Source: Hyphomicrobiales bacterium
GTDB taxonomy: Bacteria > Pseudomonadota > Alphaproteobacteria > Rhizobiales > Rhizobiaceae
Length of the DNA stretch: 55,139 nt
Assembly: GCA_030456445.1 (NCBI GenBank)
Contig: JAKDNM010000010.1
Location: 1 to 55,139 of the forward strand
Reading direction: 5' to 3'
In this document: positions 44,375 to 52,677 of the stretch, one piece after another
How positions within the stretch are numbered: position 1 is the first letter of the stretch
Layout of the letters: every line of letters starts with the position of its first letter
The notes under the pieces: generated by a model
What the model saw: only the letters and a program-made list of their open reading frames with translations
Told to the model about the DNA's origin: nothing
Database searches by the model: none
Program-made: the position numbers and the translations under genes

Positions 44375-45550
44375 ATGAATTTCGGCCTAACCGAAGAACA
44401 GCAGCTCATCGTCGACACGACGCGGGCCTTCGTCGAGAACGAGCTTTATCCGCATGAGGCGGAGGTCGAGCGCACGGAGCATCTGCGGCCCGAACTCATC
44501 AGGGAATTGCAGGCGAAGGCGATTGCCGCCGGGCTTTATGCGGCCAATATGCCCGCCGAAGTGGGCGGGGCGGGGCTCGATACGCTGACCTGGCTGCTTT
44601 ATGAAAAGGAGCTTGGCCGCGCCAATTACGCGCTGCACTGGACCTGCGTGGCTCGGCCGTCGAACATCCTGCTTGCCGGCACCGACGAGCAGAAGGAAAG
44701 ATACCTCTACCCCTGCATTCGCGGCGAGAAGTGGGATTGCCTCGCCATGACGGAACCCGGCGCCGGCTCCGATTTGCGTGGCATGAGGGCGACGGCGGTG
44801 CCCGACGGGCCGGACTGGGTGCTGAACGGTACCAAGCATTTCATCAGCCACGCCGACATCGCCGATTTCGCCATCGTCTTTATGGCGTCGGGTGAAGAAG
44901 ATGGGCCGAATGCTTCTGGGCGTGGAAAGCGGAAAAAAATAACCGCGTTCTTCGTCGACAAGGGCACGCCGGGCTTCGCCGTTCGCGATGGCTATCGCAA
45001 TGTCTCGCATCGCGGCTATACCAACTCGATCCTCGAATTCGACGATTGCCGGCTGCCGGCAAGCCAGGTGCTGGGCGAAGTGCATCGCGGCTTCGAGGTC
45101 GCGAATTCGTGGCTGGGCGCGACGAGACTTCAGGTCGCCGCGACCTGCCTCGGACGGGCGGAGCGCGCACTCGGCCACGCGATCAGCTACGCCGCCGAGC
45201 GCCAGCAATTCGGCCAGAAGATCGGCAAGTTCCAGGGCGTGTCCTTCAAGCTCGCTGACATGGCGACGGAACTGAAGGCGGCCGAACTGATGGTATTGGA
45301 GGCCGGCTGGAAATACGATGCCGGCACCGTGACCGATCAGGACATGGCGATGGCGAAACTCAAGGCGACGGAGATGCTCGCCTTCGTCGCCGACGAGGCG
45401 ATTCAGATCCATGGCGGCATGGGCCTGATGGACGACCTGCCGCTCGAACGCATCTGGCGCGACGCGCGTGTCGAGCGCATCTGGGAGGGAACGAGCGAGA
45501 TTCAGCGGCACATCATCTCCAGGGCGCTTTTGCGGGCGGTCGGGGGATGA
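44375..45550 (+). CDS. Acyl-CoA dehydrogenase, probable gamma-butyrobetainyl-CoA
   Basis: The 391-aa flavoenzyme has the standard segments MTEPGAGSDLRGM, HRGYTNSILEFDDCRLPA, QIHGGMGLMDDLP and a catalytic Glu in RIWEGTSEIQR. Its place between carnitine dehydrogenase and a CaiD-like hydratase suggests it makes crotonobetainyl-CoA from gamma-butyrobetainyl-CoA. I start at the ATG at 44375 (MNFGLTEEQQ); a TTG at 44363 is less likely. The stop overlaps the next gene (ATGA). Electron-transfer flavoprotein genes are not in the window. Confidence 0.88.
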   Translation: MNFGLTEEQQLIVDTTRAFVENELYPHEAEVERTEHLRPELIRELQAKAIAAGLYAANMPAEVGGAGLDTLTWLLYEKELGRANYALHWTCVARPSNILLAGTDEQKERYLYPCIRGEKWDCLAMTEPGAGSDLRGMRATAVPDGPDWVLNGTKHFISHADIADFAIVFMASGEEDGPNASGRGKRKKITAFFVDKGTPGFAVRDGYRNVSHRGYTNSILEFDDCRLPASQVLGEVHRGFEVANSWLGATRLQVAATCLGRAERALGHAISYAAERQQFGQKIGKFQGVSFKLADMATELKAAELMVLEAGWKYDAGTVTDQDMAMAKLKATEMLAFVADEAIQIHGGMGLMDDLPLERIWRDARVERIWEGTSEIQRHIISRALLRAVGG

Positions 45551-47736
45551 GCGGGCGTCTCGACCGCCTGCTGCGCCCGAAATCTATCGCCGTCATCGGC
45601 GGCGGAGCGTTTGCGACCAATGTCGTCGAGCAATGCGTGAAGATGGGATATGCCGGCGATTTGTGGCCGGTACACCCGACGAAGAGCGCTGTTGCCGGCG
45701 TAAAGGCCTATCGTTCGGTCGAAGAGTTGCCCCATTCGCCGGATGCCGCCTTCGTCGGCGTTAACCGTCGTCTCACCGTGGAAATCGTGACATCGTTACG
45801 GAAGCGGAATGCTGGCGGGGCCATCTGCTTTGCCGCTGGCTTCCGGGAAACAAAAGACGACGACGCCGAAGGTCCGGCCTTGCAGGCGGCGCTGGTCGAG
45901 GCGGCGGGTGAAATGCCGATCATCGGGCCGAACTGCTACGGGCTCATCAACTATGCCGATGGCGCGCTTTTGTGGCCCGACCAGCATGGCGGCAGGCGGC
46001 TGGCACCCGGCGAACGGGGGGTGGCCATCATCACGCAATCCTCCAACATCGCCTGCAATCTGACCATGCAGAAGCGTGGCCTGCCGGTCGCCTATCTGAT
46101 GACGGCCGGCAACCAGGCGCAGACGGGGCTGTCGGAGATGGCACTCGGGCTGATCGAGGATTCCAGGGTCTCGGCGCTTGGCCTGCATATCGAGGGCTTT
46201 GATTCCGTTTCCGGCTTCGAGCTTCTGGCGGCGCGGGCGCGCGAACTGAAAAAGCCGATCGTCGCCATGAAGGCCGGCCGTTCAGAACAGGCACGTGCGG
46301 CGACCATCTCGCATACCGCATCGCTCGCGGGCTCCGATGCCGCTTCCGATGCCTTCCTGAAACGGCTCGGCATTGCGCGGGTCGATACGATCCCGTCCTT
46401 TCTGGAGACCTTGAAACTGCTGCACGTCGCCGGTCCGTTAGCCGGCTACACGCTGTCCTCCATGAGTTGTTCGGGCGGCGAGGCGTCGGTGATGGCCGAC
46501 AGCGCCGAGGGGCGCGGGCTTCGCTTCCCCGCGCTCACGACGGAACACCGGTCGCGCGTGAAAGAGACGCTCGGGCCGCTGGTCGCCGTCGCCAATCCGC
46601 TCGACTACAACACCTTCATCTGGAACAACGAGCCGGCTCTGGCGGCAACTTTCACGGCCTTCGTTTCGGGCGGCTTCGACCTCAATATGCTGGTGCTCGA
46701 TTTCCCGCGCGCCGACCGCTGCTCGGATGCCGACTGGTGGCCGACCGTGCGCGCTTTCGAAGCGGCGCTTGCGGCGAACGGCGCCAAGGGAGCGATCGTT
46801 GCATCCATGGGCGAGAATTTGCCGGAGGCCTATGCGGGTGATCTGATCCGCCGAGATATCGTGCCGTTCATGGGCATCGCCGAGGCGATGGACGCAGCGG
46901 AAGCGGCAGCATTTATTGGAAAGAGGTGGCAGCATCCTTCCTCGCCCCCCATCGGGGGGAGAGGTGGCCCGGCAAAGCCGGGTCGGAGAGGGGGTAGAGT
47001 TGGCCCGGCAGGAAGAAACTCTCTCTCCGATGCACTGCGCGCGCCACCTCTCCCCCTGATGGGGGGCGAGGAAAGGAGCGAACTCTCCGAAGCCAAGGCC
47101 AAGTCTTTGCTGGCGGAATATGGCCTGGCGGTTCCGTCGGGGCGAAAGGTGTCGACTCTGGACGAGGCGGTCGGGGCCGCGAGCGAACTCGGCTTTCCCG
47201 TCGCGATGAAGGCGCTCGGCGTGGCACATAAGTCAGAACATGGAGCCGTGCGCCTTAATCTGGCGAGCGCCGATGCGGTGAAAGCGGCCGCGCGCGATCT
47301 CCTGCCGCTCGGCTCGGGCCTTTATGTCGAGAAGATGGTGACGGGCGGGATCGCCGAACTGATCGTCGGCATCACGCGCGATGCGCTGTTCGGGCCTGTC
47401 ATGACGGTCGGTTCCGGCGGCGTTCTGGTCGAATTGTTGCAGGATTCCGCCACGCTACTCCTGCCGGTAGGCCGCGAGGAGATCGAGCGGGCGCTGCGCG
47501 GCCTAAAGCTCTTTCCGCTGCTCGACGGCTATCGCGGGCGGCCGAGGGCCGATTTTTCAGCCGCTGTCGGTGCGATCCTCGGTGTCGCCGCCTTCGCTCT
47601 CGAACATACCGATAAGATCGAGGAACTCGACGTCAATCCGCTGATCGTTTGCCGGCAAGGGGAGGGCGCGTGGATTGCTGACGCGTTGCTTGTCCTCGCG
47701 GCAATTTCGGACGCAAAGGAACCGGCATATGCCTGA
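45547..47736 (+). CDS. ADP-forming acyl-CoA synthetase with translated repeat insert
   Basis: The 729-aa fused alpha-beta synthetase activates an acid with CoA and ATP, giving ADP and phosphate. The CoA-binding start (RLLRPKSIAVIGG), the phospho-His H256 (TISHTASLAGSD) and a C-terminal ATP-grasp domain (about 510-729, AKSLLAEYGLAVPSG; GFPVAMKALGVAHKSEHGAV; LDVNPLIV) are present. Residues about 465-509 are a Pro/Gly/Arg-rich stretch encoded by a palindromic repeat, lying in the linker between the halves. In this operon the substrate is probably gamma-butyrobetaine or carnitine. It overlaps its neighbours on both sides. Confidence 0.9.
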   Translation: MSGRLDRLLRPKSIAVIGGGAFATNVVEQCVKMGYAGDLWPVHPTKSAVAGVKAYRSVEELPHSPDAAFVGVNRRLTVEIVTSLRKRNAGGAICFAAGFRETKDDDAEGPALQAALVEAAGEMPIIGPNCYGLINYADGALLWPDQHGGRRLAPGERGVAIITQSSNIACNLTMQKRGLPVAYLMTAGNQAQTGLSEMALGLIEDSRVSALGLHIEGFDSVSGFELLAARARELKKPIVAMKAGRSEQARAATISHTASLAGSDAASDAFLKRLGIARVDTIPSFLETLKLLHVAGPLAGYTLSSMSCSGGEASVMADSAEGRGLRFPALTTEHRSRVKETLGPLVAVANPLDYNTFIWNNEPALAATFTAFVSGGFDLNMLVLDFPRADRCSDADWWPTVRAFEAALAANGAKGAIVASMGENLPEAYAGDLIRRDIVPFMGIAEAMDAAEAAAFIGKRWQHPSSPPIGGRGGPAKPGRRGGRVGPAGRNSLSDALRAPPLPLMGGEERSELSEAKAKSLLAEYGLAVPSGRKVSTLDEAVGAASELGFPVAMKALGVAHKSEHGAVRLNLASADAVKAAARDLLPLGSGLYVEKMVTGGIAELIVGITRDALFGPVMTVGSGGVLVELLQDSATLLLPVGREEIERALRGLKLFPLLDGYRGRPRADFSAAVGAILGVAAFALEHTDKIEELDVNPLIVCRQGEGAWIADALLVLAAISDAKEPAYA
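46940..47071. repeat. 132-bp palindromic repeat inserted in frame in the synthetase gene
   Basis: The 29-base ends 46940-46968 and 47043-47071 are inverted repeats with 28 of 29 matches (CCTCGCCCCCCATCGGGGGG on the left, its complement on the right). The length, 132, is a multiple of three and the reading frame stays open. The middle carries GGCCCGGC/AGCCGGGT smaller repeats. It looks like the dispersed GGGG-rich palindromic elements of Mesorhizobium-type genomes, normally intergenic. Confidence 0.82.
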
Positions 47737-48511
47737 AATCATCACCACCCGCCGCGAGGGCGCCATCCTCGAAATCACGCTCGACCGCCCGAAGGCGAAC
47801 GCCATCGACCTCGCCACCTCGCGGTTTATGGGCGAGACGTTCCGCGCCTTCCGCGACGATCCGGAACTGCGCGTGGCGATCGTCCGGACGGCGGGAGAAA
47901 AGTTCTTCTCCGCCGGCTGGGATTTGAAAGCCGCGGCGGGTGGCGATGCGGTGGACGGGGATTACGGCGTCGGCGGTTTCGGCGGCTTGCAGGAACTGCG
48001 CGACATGAACAAGCCAGTGATCGCCTGCGTCGACGGCATGGCGGTCGGCGGCGGCTTCGAACTGGCGCTCTCCTGCGACCTGATCTACGCGGCCGAGCAT
48101 TCGCGCTTCGCGCTTCCCGAGATCCGCGCCGGCACGCTGGCCGACGCCGCGACCGTCAAGCTGCCGAAGCGCATGCCCTATCATGTAGCGATGGACCTGC
48201 TTTTGACCGGCCGCTGGATGGATGCGGCCGAGGCGCATCGCTGGGGGCTGGTCAACGAGGTGCTGCCCAGGGAGAAGCTTGAAGAACGCGTATGGGAAAT
48301 CGCGCGGCTGCTCGCCGGCGGGCCGCCGCTGGTCTTCGCCGCGATCAAGGAGGTCGCGCGCGAGGCCGAGGCGCTGACTTTCCAGGACGCCATGAACCGG
48401 ATTACCAAGCGCAAGTTCCGCACGGTGGACGAGCTTTATGCTTCGGAGGACAATCAGGAAGGTTTCCGCGCCTTCGCGGAAAAGCGCGATCCGGTCTGGA
48501 AGGGACGCTAG
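47729..48511 (+). CDS. caiD: Carnitinyl-CoA dehydratase, CaiD-like
   Basis: The 260-aa crotonase-fold protein is strikingly like E. coli CaiD: ILEITLDRPKANAID near the start, GEKFFSAGWDLKAAA around residue 60, and the C-terminus AFAEKRDPVWKGR. It would hydrate crotonobetainyl-CoA to L-carnitinyl-CoA. The oxyanion segment GMAVGGGFELALSCD is intact. The start ATG at 47729 lies 8 bases inside the synthetase gene, and the stop overlaps the next start. Confidence 0.92.
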   Translation: MPEIITTRREGAILEITLDRPKANAIDLATSRFMGETFRAFRDDPELRVAIVRTAGEKFFSAGWDLKAAAGGDAVDGDYGVGGFGGLQELRDMNKPVIACVDGMAVGGGFELALSCDLIYAAEHSRFALPEIRAGTLADAATVKLPKRMPYHVAMDLLLTGRWMDAAEAHRWGLVNEVLPREKLEERVWEIARLLAGGPPLVFAAIKEVAREAEALTFQDAMNRITKRKFRTVDELYASEDNQEGFRAFAEKRDPVWKGR

Positions 48512-49455
48512 TGGCACCCGATTATTCGAAGCTGCTCGACAGGGAAGTCTGGGCGTTCATCGAATGCTCCGACAGCTACTATCCGCCGGACAAGGTCGAC
48601 TACACGATCGAAGAGCGCCGGGCGATCTATGACCGCATGTGCCGGGAATTTTTCGCCGGCTATCCAAAGGGCGTTGCCGTCGACACGGGCGCAATCGCGG
48701 AGGAGGACTACGACATCCCGATCCGCACCTATCGTGCCGAGGAAACGGATGACGCGGCCCTGGTCCTGTATTTCCATGGCGGCGGCTTCGTCCTCGGCGG
48801 GCTGGAAAGCCATGATGATGTCTGCGCCGAGCTATGCATGCGCACCGGCTACGAGGTGGTGTCGGTGGACTATCGGCTGGCGCCAGAGAATCCGCATCCG
48901 GCCGCCTTCGACGATGCGCTTGCGGCCTTCGAATGGGCGATCGCCACGAGCGGGCGCAACATCGTGCTGTGCGGAGATTCGGCCGGCGGCAATCTGGCGG
49001 CGGGCGTCAGCCACGCAACGCGCGGCCACAAGCGCCGCCCGACGGGGCAGGTGCTGATCTATCCGACGCTCGGCGGCGATTGCACGAAGGGCTCTTACGT
49101 CACGCATGCGGAGGCGCCGATGCTGACCGTGCGCGACATGACCTTCTATGACGATGCGCGGGCCGGTGGCGCCGACGCTTCCGACGACATCGCCTTCGCG
49201 CCGCTGAAGGATGCCAACTTCGCCAATCTGCCGCCGACGGTGATTGTCTCGGCCGAATGCGATCCGCTGTCTTCGGACGGGCAAGCCTATCGCGAGCGCA
49301 TGACGGCAGATGGCGGGCGCTGCGTCTGGTTCAACGAGAAAGGGCTGGTGCACGGCTATCTGAGGGCGCGGCATACGGTCGGCCGCGCACGCACCAGCTT
49401 CACCCGCATCGTCGAGGCGGTGAAAGCTCTCGGCAAGGGCGAGTGGATTTATTGA
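48511..49455 (+). CDS. HSL-type alpha/beta hydrolase, candidate carnitinyl-CoA thioesterase
   Basis: The 314-aa hydrolase has the HSL-family oxyanion motif FHGGGFV, the nucleophile GDSAGGN, an Asp in SAECDPLSSDG and a His in GLVHGYLR. The start is a GTG at 48511 sharing one base with the caiD stop (TAGTG), so it is coupled to it. As last gene after a synthetase, dehydrogenase and hydratase, releasing free L-carnitine from its CoA ester is the simplest role. That is inference; general carboxylesterase is the alternative. Confidence 0.85.
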   Translation: MAPDYSKLLDREVWAFIECSDSYYPPDKVDYTIEERRAIYDRMCREFFAGYPKGVAVDTGAIAEEDYDIPIRTYRAEETDDAALVLYFHGGGFVLGGLESHDDVCAELCMRTGYEVVSVDYRLAPENPHPAAFDDALAAFEWAIATSGRNIVLCGDSAGGNLAAGVSHATRGHKRRPTGQVLIYPTLGGDCTKGSYVTHAEAPMLTVRDMTFYDDARAGGADASDDIAFAPLKDANFANLPPTVIVSAECDPLSSDGQAYRERMTADGGRCVWFNEKGLVHGYLRARHTVGRARTSFTRIVEAVKALGKGEWIY

Positions 49456-49461
49456 GCTTCG

Positions 49462-50298
49462 CTATTCCGGCTTCGCCAACGCCGTCATGATCTCGGCTGC
49501 GGCGAGCGCGGCGATGACTGCCGGGCGTTTGTCGCGGAGCGCGCTGCCGCCGATCGGCGAGACGAGGCGGGCGAATTCCTCTTCCGTGCCGCCGGCCGTC
49601 TTCAGGTACCAGCTTTTGCAGGTCGCTTTCTTCGTTTTCGAGCCGATCATGCCGACATAGGCGGCGTCCGGCCTCTTCAGCGCCTCGCCGACGATCAGGA
49701 AGTCGAGCGCGTGGTCGTGGGTGAGGACGACGAAGGCCGAACCGGCGGGCGCCGAGCGGACGGCTTCCTCCGGCATAGGCGTCAGCCTGGTCGTCACCGC
49801 CTTCGGCATCCCTTCAAGCGCGTCGGCGCGGGTCTCCACAATGGTCACCTCCAGCGGCAGAAGCGACAGGGTGGCGGCGAGCGCATGGCCGACATGGCCG
49901 CCGCCGAAAAGATAGACGTGGGGGTAGGCGGCGTCCTCCGCGCCGGCTATTGCGGTCAGTTCATCGCGCAACCCGGCATCGACGTGGCGGATGCTGAGTT
50001 CCACCCGGCCGCCGCAGCACTGGCCGATCTCCGGGCCGAGCGGTATGTCGAGGGAGACGCTGGATGCTTCGTTTTTGCGCGCCGGCGATGCGGGTGAGAC
50101 GATCGCTTCCCGCGCCCTGGCGATCGCCATGAATTCGAGTTGGCCGCCGCCGATCGTGCCGAACGTGGCTTTCGGGGAAACCAGCATCCACGCGCCCTTC
50201 TCGCGCGGCGTCGATCCTTTCGCCTCCGCGACCTTTATCAGTGCCGTGGAAGGCGAATCGTTCAGGAAGTTCTCGACACCCTTTTTCGTGCTGGCCAT
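49462..50298 (-). CDS. xdhC: Xanthine dehydrogenase accessory protein XdhC
   Basis: The 278-aa chaperone loads the sulfurated molybdenum cofactor into xanthine dehydrogenase. Motifs are the N-terminal GSTPREKGAWMLV and GTIGGGQLE, the Cys pair in GQCCGGRVEL and the Rossmann-type YLFGGGHVGHALA. The ATG at 50298 (MASTKKG) is used; an ATG six codons earlier lacks a ribosome site. It follows xdhB by 30 bases. Confidence 0.92.
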   Translation of the reverse strand: MASTKKGVENFLNDSPSTALIKVAEAKGSTPREKGAWMLVSPKATFGTIGGGQLEFMAIARAREAIVSPASPARKNEASSVSLDIPLGPEIGQCCGGRVELSIRHVDAGLRDELTAIAGAEDAAYPHVYLFGGGHVGHALAATLSLLPLEVTIVETRADALEGMPKAVTTRLTPMPEEAVRSAPAGSAFVVLTHDHALDFLIVGEALKRPDAAYVGMIGSKTKKATCKSWYLKTAGGTEEEFARLVSPIGGSALRDKRPAVIAALAAAEIMTALAKPE

Positions 50299-50328
50299 GT
50301 TCACCCGGCTCCGCATGCCGCGGAGTGA

Positions 50329-52677
50329 TCAGTGCTCCACGCGTGTTTTCTTTAGCTGTCCGATTGTCGTCAAAATGCGTTCCGGCGTTGCCGGCGCGTC
50401 GAGGCGCGGACAGACCTTGTGATCAGCGACCGAAGCGACGGCATCGGAAAGCGCGTGCAACACCGACATCGCCAGCATGAAGGGCGGCTCGCCCACGGCC
50501 TTGGAACGGTGGACGGTCGGCTCGCCGGCCTCCGGCCAGTCGGCGAGCGTGACGTTGAATATCTTCGGCCGGTCGGAGGCCAGCGGTATCTTGTAGGTCG
50601 AGGGCGCGTGCGTCCTCAGCCGGCCCTTGTCGTCCCACCAGAGTTCTTCCGTGGTCAGCCAGCCCATGCCCTGGATGAAGCCGCCCTCGATCTGGCCAAG
50701 GTCGATGGCCGGGTTCAGCGAACGTCCCGTCTCGTGCAGTATGTCGGTGCGCTCGACCATGTATTCGCCGGTCAGCGTGTCGACCGAAACCTCTGAGCAG
50801 GCGGCGCCATAGGCGAAATAATAGAACGGATGGCCCATGCCTTTCTCGCGGTCCCAATGGATTTTGGGCGTCTTGTAGAAGCCGGCGGCCGAAAGCTGCA
50901 CGCGCGCCTCATAGGCCTGCTTCACCAGTTCCGCGAATGGGATCTCCGCGTTGCCGATGCGCACCCGGTTAGGCAGGAAAACGATTTGATCCTTCGCAAC
51001 GCCATGCGTTTCGGAAGCGAAATCAATCAGGCGATCCTTGATCTGGCGCGCCCCGTTCTGCGCCGCCATGCCGTTGAGGTCGGAACCCGAGGAGGCTGCG
51101 GTCGCCGAAGTGTTGGGCACCTTGCCTGTTGTGGTAGCGGTGATCTTCACCTGGTCGAGATCGATCTGGAACTCCTCCGCGACGATCTGCGCCACCTTGG
51201 TGTAGAGGCCCTGGCCCATTTCGGTGCCGCCATGGTTCAGATGCACCGAACCGTCCGTATAGACATGCACCAGCGCGCCGGCCTGGTTGAACTGGGTGGC
51301 GGTGAACGAGATGCCGAACTTGACCGGCGTCAGCGCGATGCCGCGCTTGATGATATCGCTGTTGGCATTGAAGGCGGCGATCTGCCGGCGGCGGCGCTGG
51401 TAGTCCGAGCTTTTTTCAAGCTCGTCCACGATGCGCCCGATGATGTTGTCCTCCACCTTCTGGTGGTAGGGCGTGACGTTGCGCGTATCGGTGCCGTAGA
51501 AGTTTTTCCGGCGGATTTCGAGCGGGTCCTTGCCAAGCGCAAACGCTATCTCGTCGATGATGCGCTCCGCTCCGACCATGCCTTGCGGGCCGCCGAAGCC
51601 GCGGAAGGCGGTGTTGGAGACGGTGTTGGTATAAAGCGGCGCGGAGACGGCCTTCACCGCCGGATAGAAATAGGAATTGTCGCAGTGGAACAGCGCGCGA
51701 TCCGTTACGGCTCCGGAAAGATCCGCTGAAAACCCGCATCGCGCCGCATAGCGCAGCTCGACGCCCAGAATGTTGCCGTCGTCGTCGTAGCCGGCCTCGT
51801 AGTCGATCAGGAAATCGTGGCGCTTGCCGGTCGCGGTCATGTCGTCGTCGCGGTCGGGCCTGATCTTGACCGCCTTGCCGGTGCGCTTGGCGGCGATCGC
51901 AGCGAGGGCTGCGAACTGGTTGCCTTGCGTCTCCTTGCCGCCGAAGCCGCCGCCCATGCGGCGCACCTCGACGGTCACGGCATGGCTAGGTACGCCGAGC
52001 GCATGCGCCACCATGTGCTGCACCTCGCTCGGGTGCTGAGTGGAGGAATAGACCGTGACGTCGCGGTCCTCGCCGGGAATGGCGAGCGCGATCTGGCCTT
52101 CGAGATAGAAATGGTCCTGGCCGCCGACGCGCATCTGGCCCTTCACCTTGCGAGGCGACCCGGCGATCGCGGCGGCTGCATCGCCGCGTTTCAGCGTCAG
52201 CGGATCGGTTACCAGCTTCGGCTTCTTGGGATCAGCCTCGGAAACGTCGGTGATGAACGGAAGTTCGTCATATTCGACCTTCGCCAACCGGCAGGCGCGC
52301 CTCGCCGCCTCGCGGGTTCTTGCGATGACGCAGAAGATCGGCTGGCCATAAAACTGGACCTTGCCCTCGGCCAGCACCGGTTCGTCATGACGACCGGTCG
52401 GCGAGATGTCGTTTTCGCCCGGCACGTCGTTGCCGGTCAGCACGTCGATCACGCCCGGCGCGGCGCGAACGGCCGAAAGATCCATCGAGCGGATGGTGGC
52501 GTGGGTGGAAGTCGAAAGGCCGAGACAGCCATGCAGCGTGCCGGCCGGTTCGGGCATGTCGTCGATATAGACGGCCGTGCCGGTGACGTGCTTGTGCGCG
52601 GAATCGTGCCGCTGCTTGGTGTGGACGCCGCCGGCGATGGCGATCGATTTGAGGTCTGGTGCGGTGTGCTTGTTCAT
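50329..52677 (-). CDS. xdhB: Xanthine dehydrogenase molybdopterin subunit XdhB
   Basis: The 782-aa catalytic subunit oxidises hypoxanthine and xanthine to urate. Motifs: GGGFGGKETQGNQFAALAAI, FRGFGGPQGM, and a C-terminal KAVGEPPFML with the catalytic Glu. The ATG at 52677 (MNKHTAP) overlaps the xdhA stop as TGATG; another ATG sits at 52680. The longer frame upstream is shadow of xdhA. Confidence 0.94.
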   Translation of the reverse strand: MNKHTAPDLKSIAIAGGVHTKQRHDSAHKHVTGTAVYIDDMPEPAGTLHGCLGLSTSTHATIRSMDLSAVRAAPGVIDVLTGNDVPGENDISPTGRHDEPVLAEGKVQFYGQPIFCVIARTREAARRACRLAKVEYDELPFITDVSEADPKKPKLVTDPLTLKRGDAAAAIAGSPRKVKGQMRVGGQDHFYLEGQIALAIPGEDRDVTVYSSTQHPSEVQHMVAHALGVPSHAVTVEVRRMGGGFGGKETQGNQFAALAAIAAKRTGKAVKIRPDRDDDMTATGKRHDFLIDYEAGYDDDGNILGVELRYAARCGFSADLSGAVTDRALFHCDNSYFYPAVKAVSAPLYTNTVSNTAFRGFGGPQGMVGAERIIDEIAFALGKDPLEIRRKNFYGTDTRNVTPYHQKVEDNIIGRIVDELEKSSDYQRRRRQIAAFNANSDIIKRGIALTPVKFGISFTATQFNQAGALVHVYTDGSVHLNHGGTEMGQGLYTKVAQIVAEEFQIDLDQVKITATTTGKVPNTSATAASSGSDLNGMAAQNGARQIKDRLIDFASETHGVAKDQIVFLPNRVRIGNAEIPFAELVKQAYEARVQLSAAGFYKTPKIHWDREKGMGHPFYYFAYGAACSEVSVDTLTGEYMVERTDILHETGRSLNPAIDLGQIEGGFIQGMGWLTTEELWWDDKGRLRTHAPSTYKIPLASDRPKIFNVTLADWPEAGEPTVHRSKAVGEPPFMLAMSVLHALSDAVASVADHKVCPRLDAPATPERILTTIGQLKKTRVEH

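Noticed and set aside
46940-47071. CRISPR or insertion-sequence remnant
   Set aside because: No repeat-spacer pattern and no transposase; only one palindromic unit is present.
46920-47090. A frameshift or assembly error in the acyl-CoA synthetase
   Set aside because: The odd Pro/Gly/Arg stretch is explained by a 132-bp repeat with matching inverted ends; frame and both flanking domains are intact.
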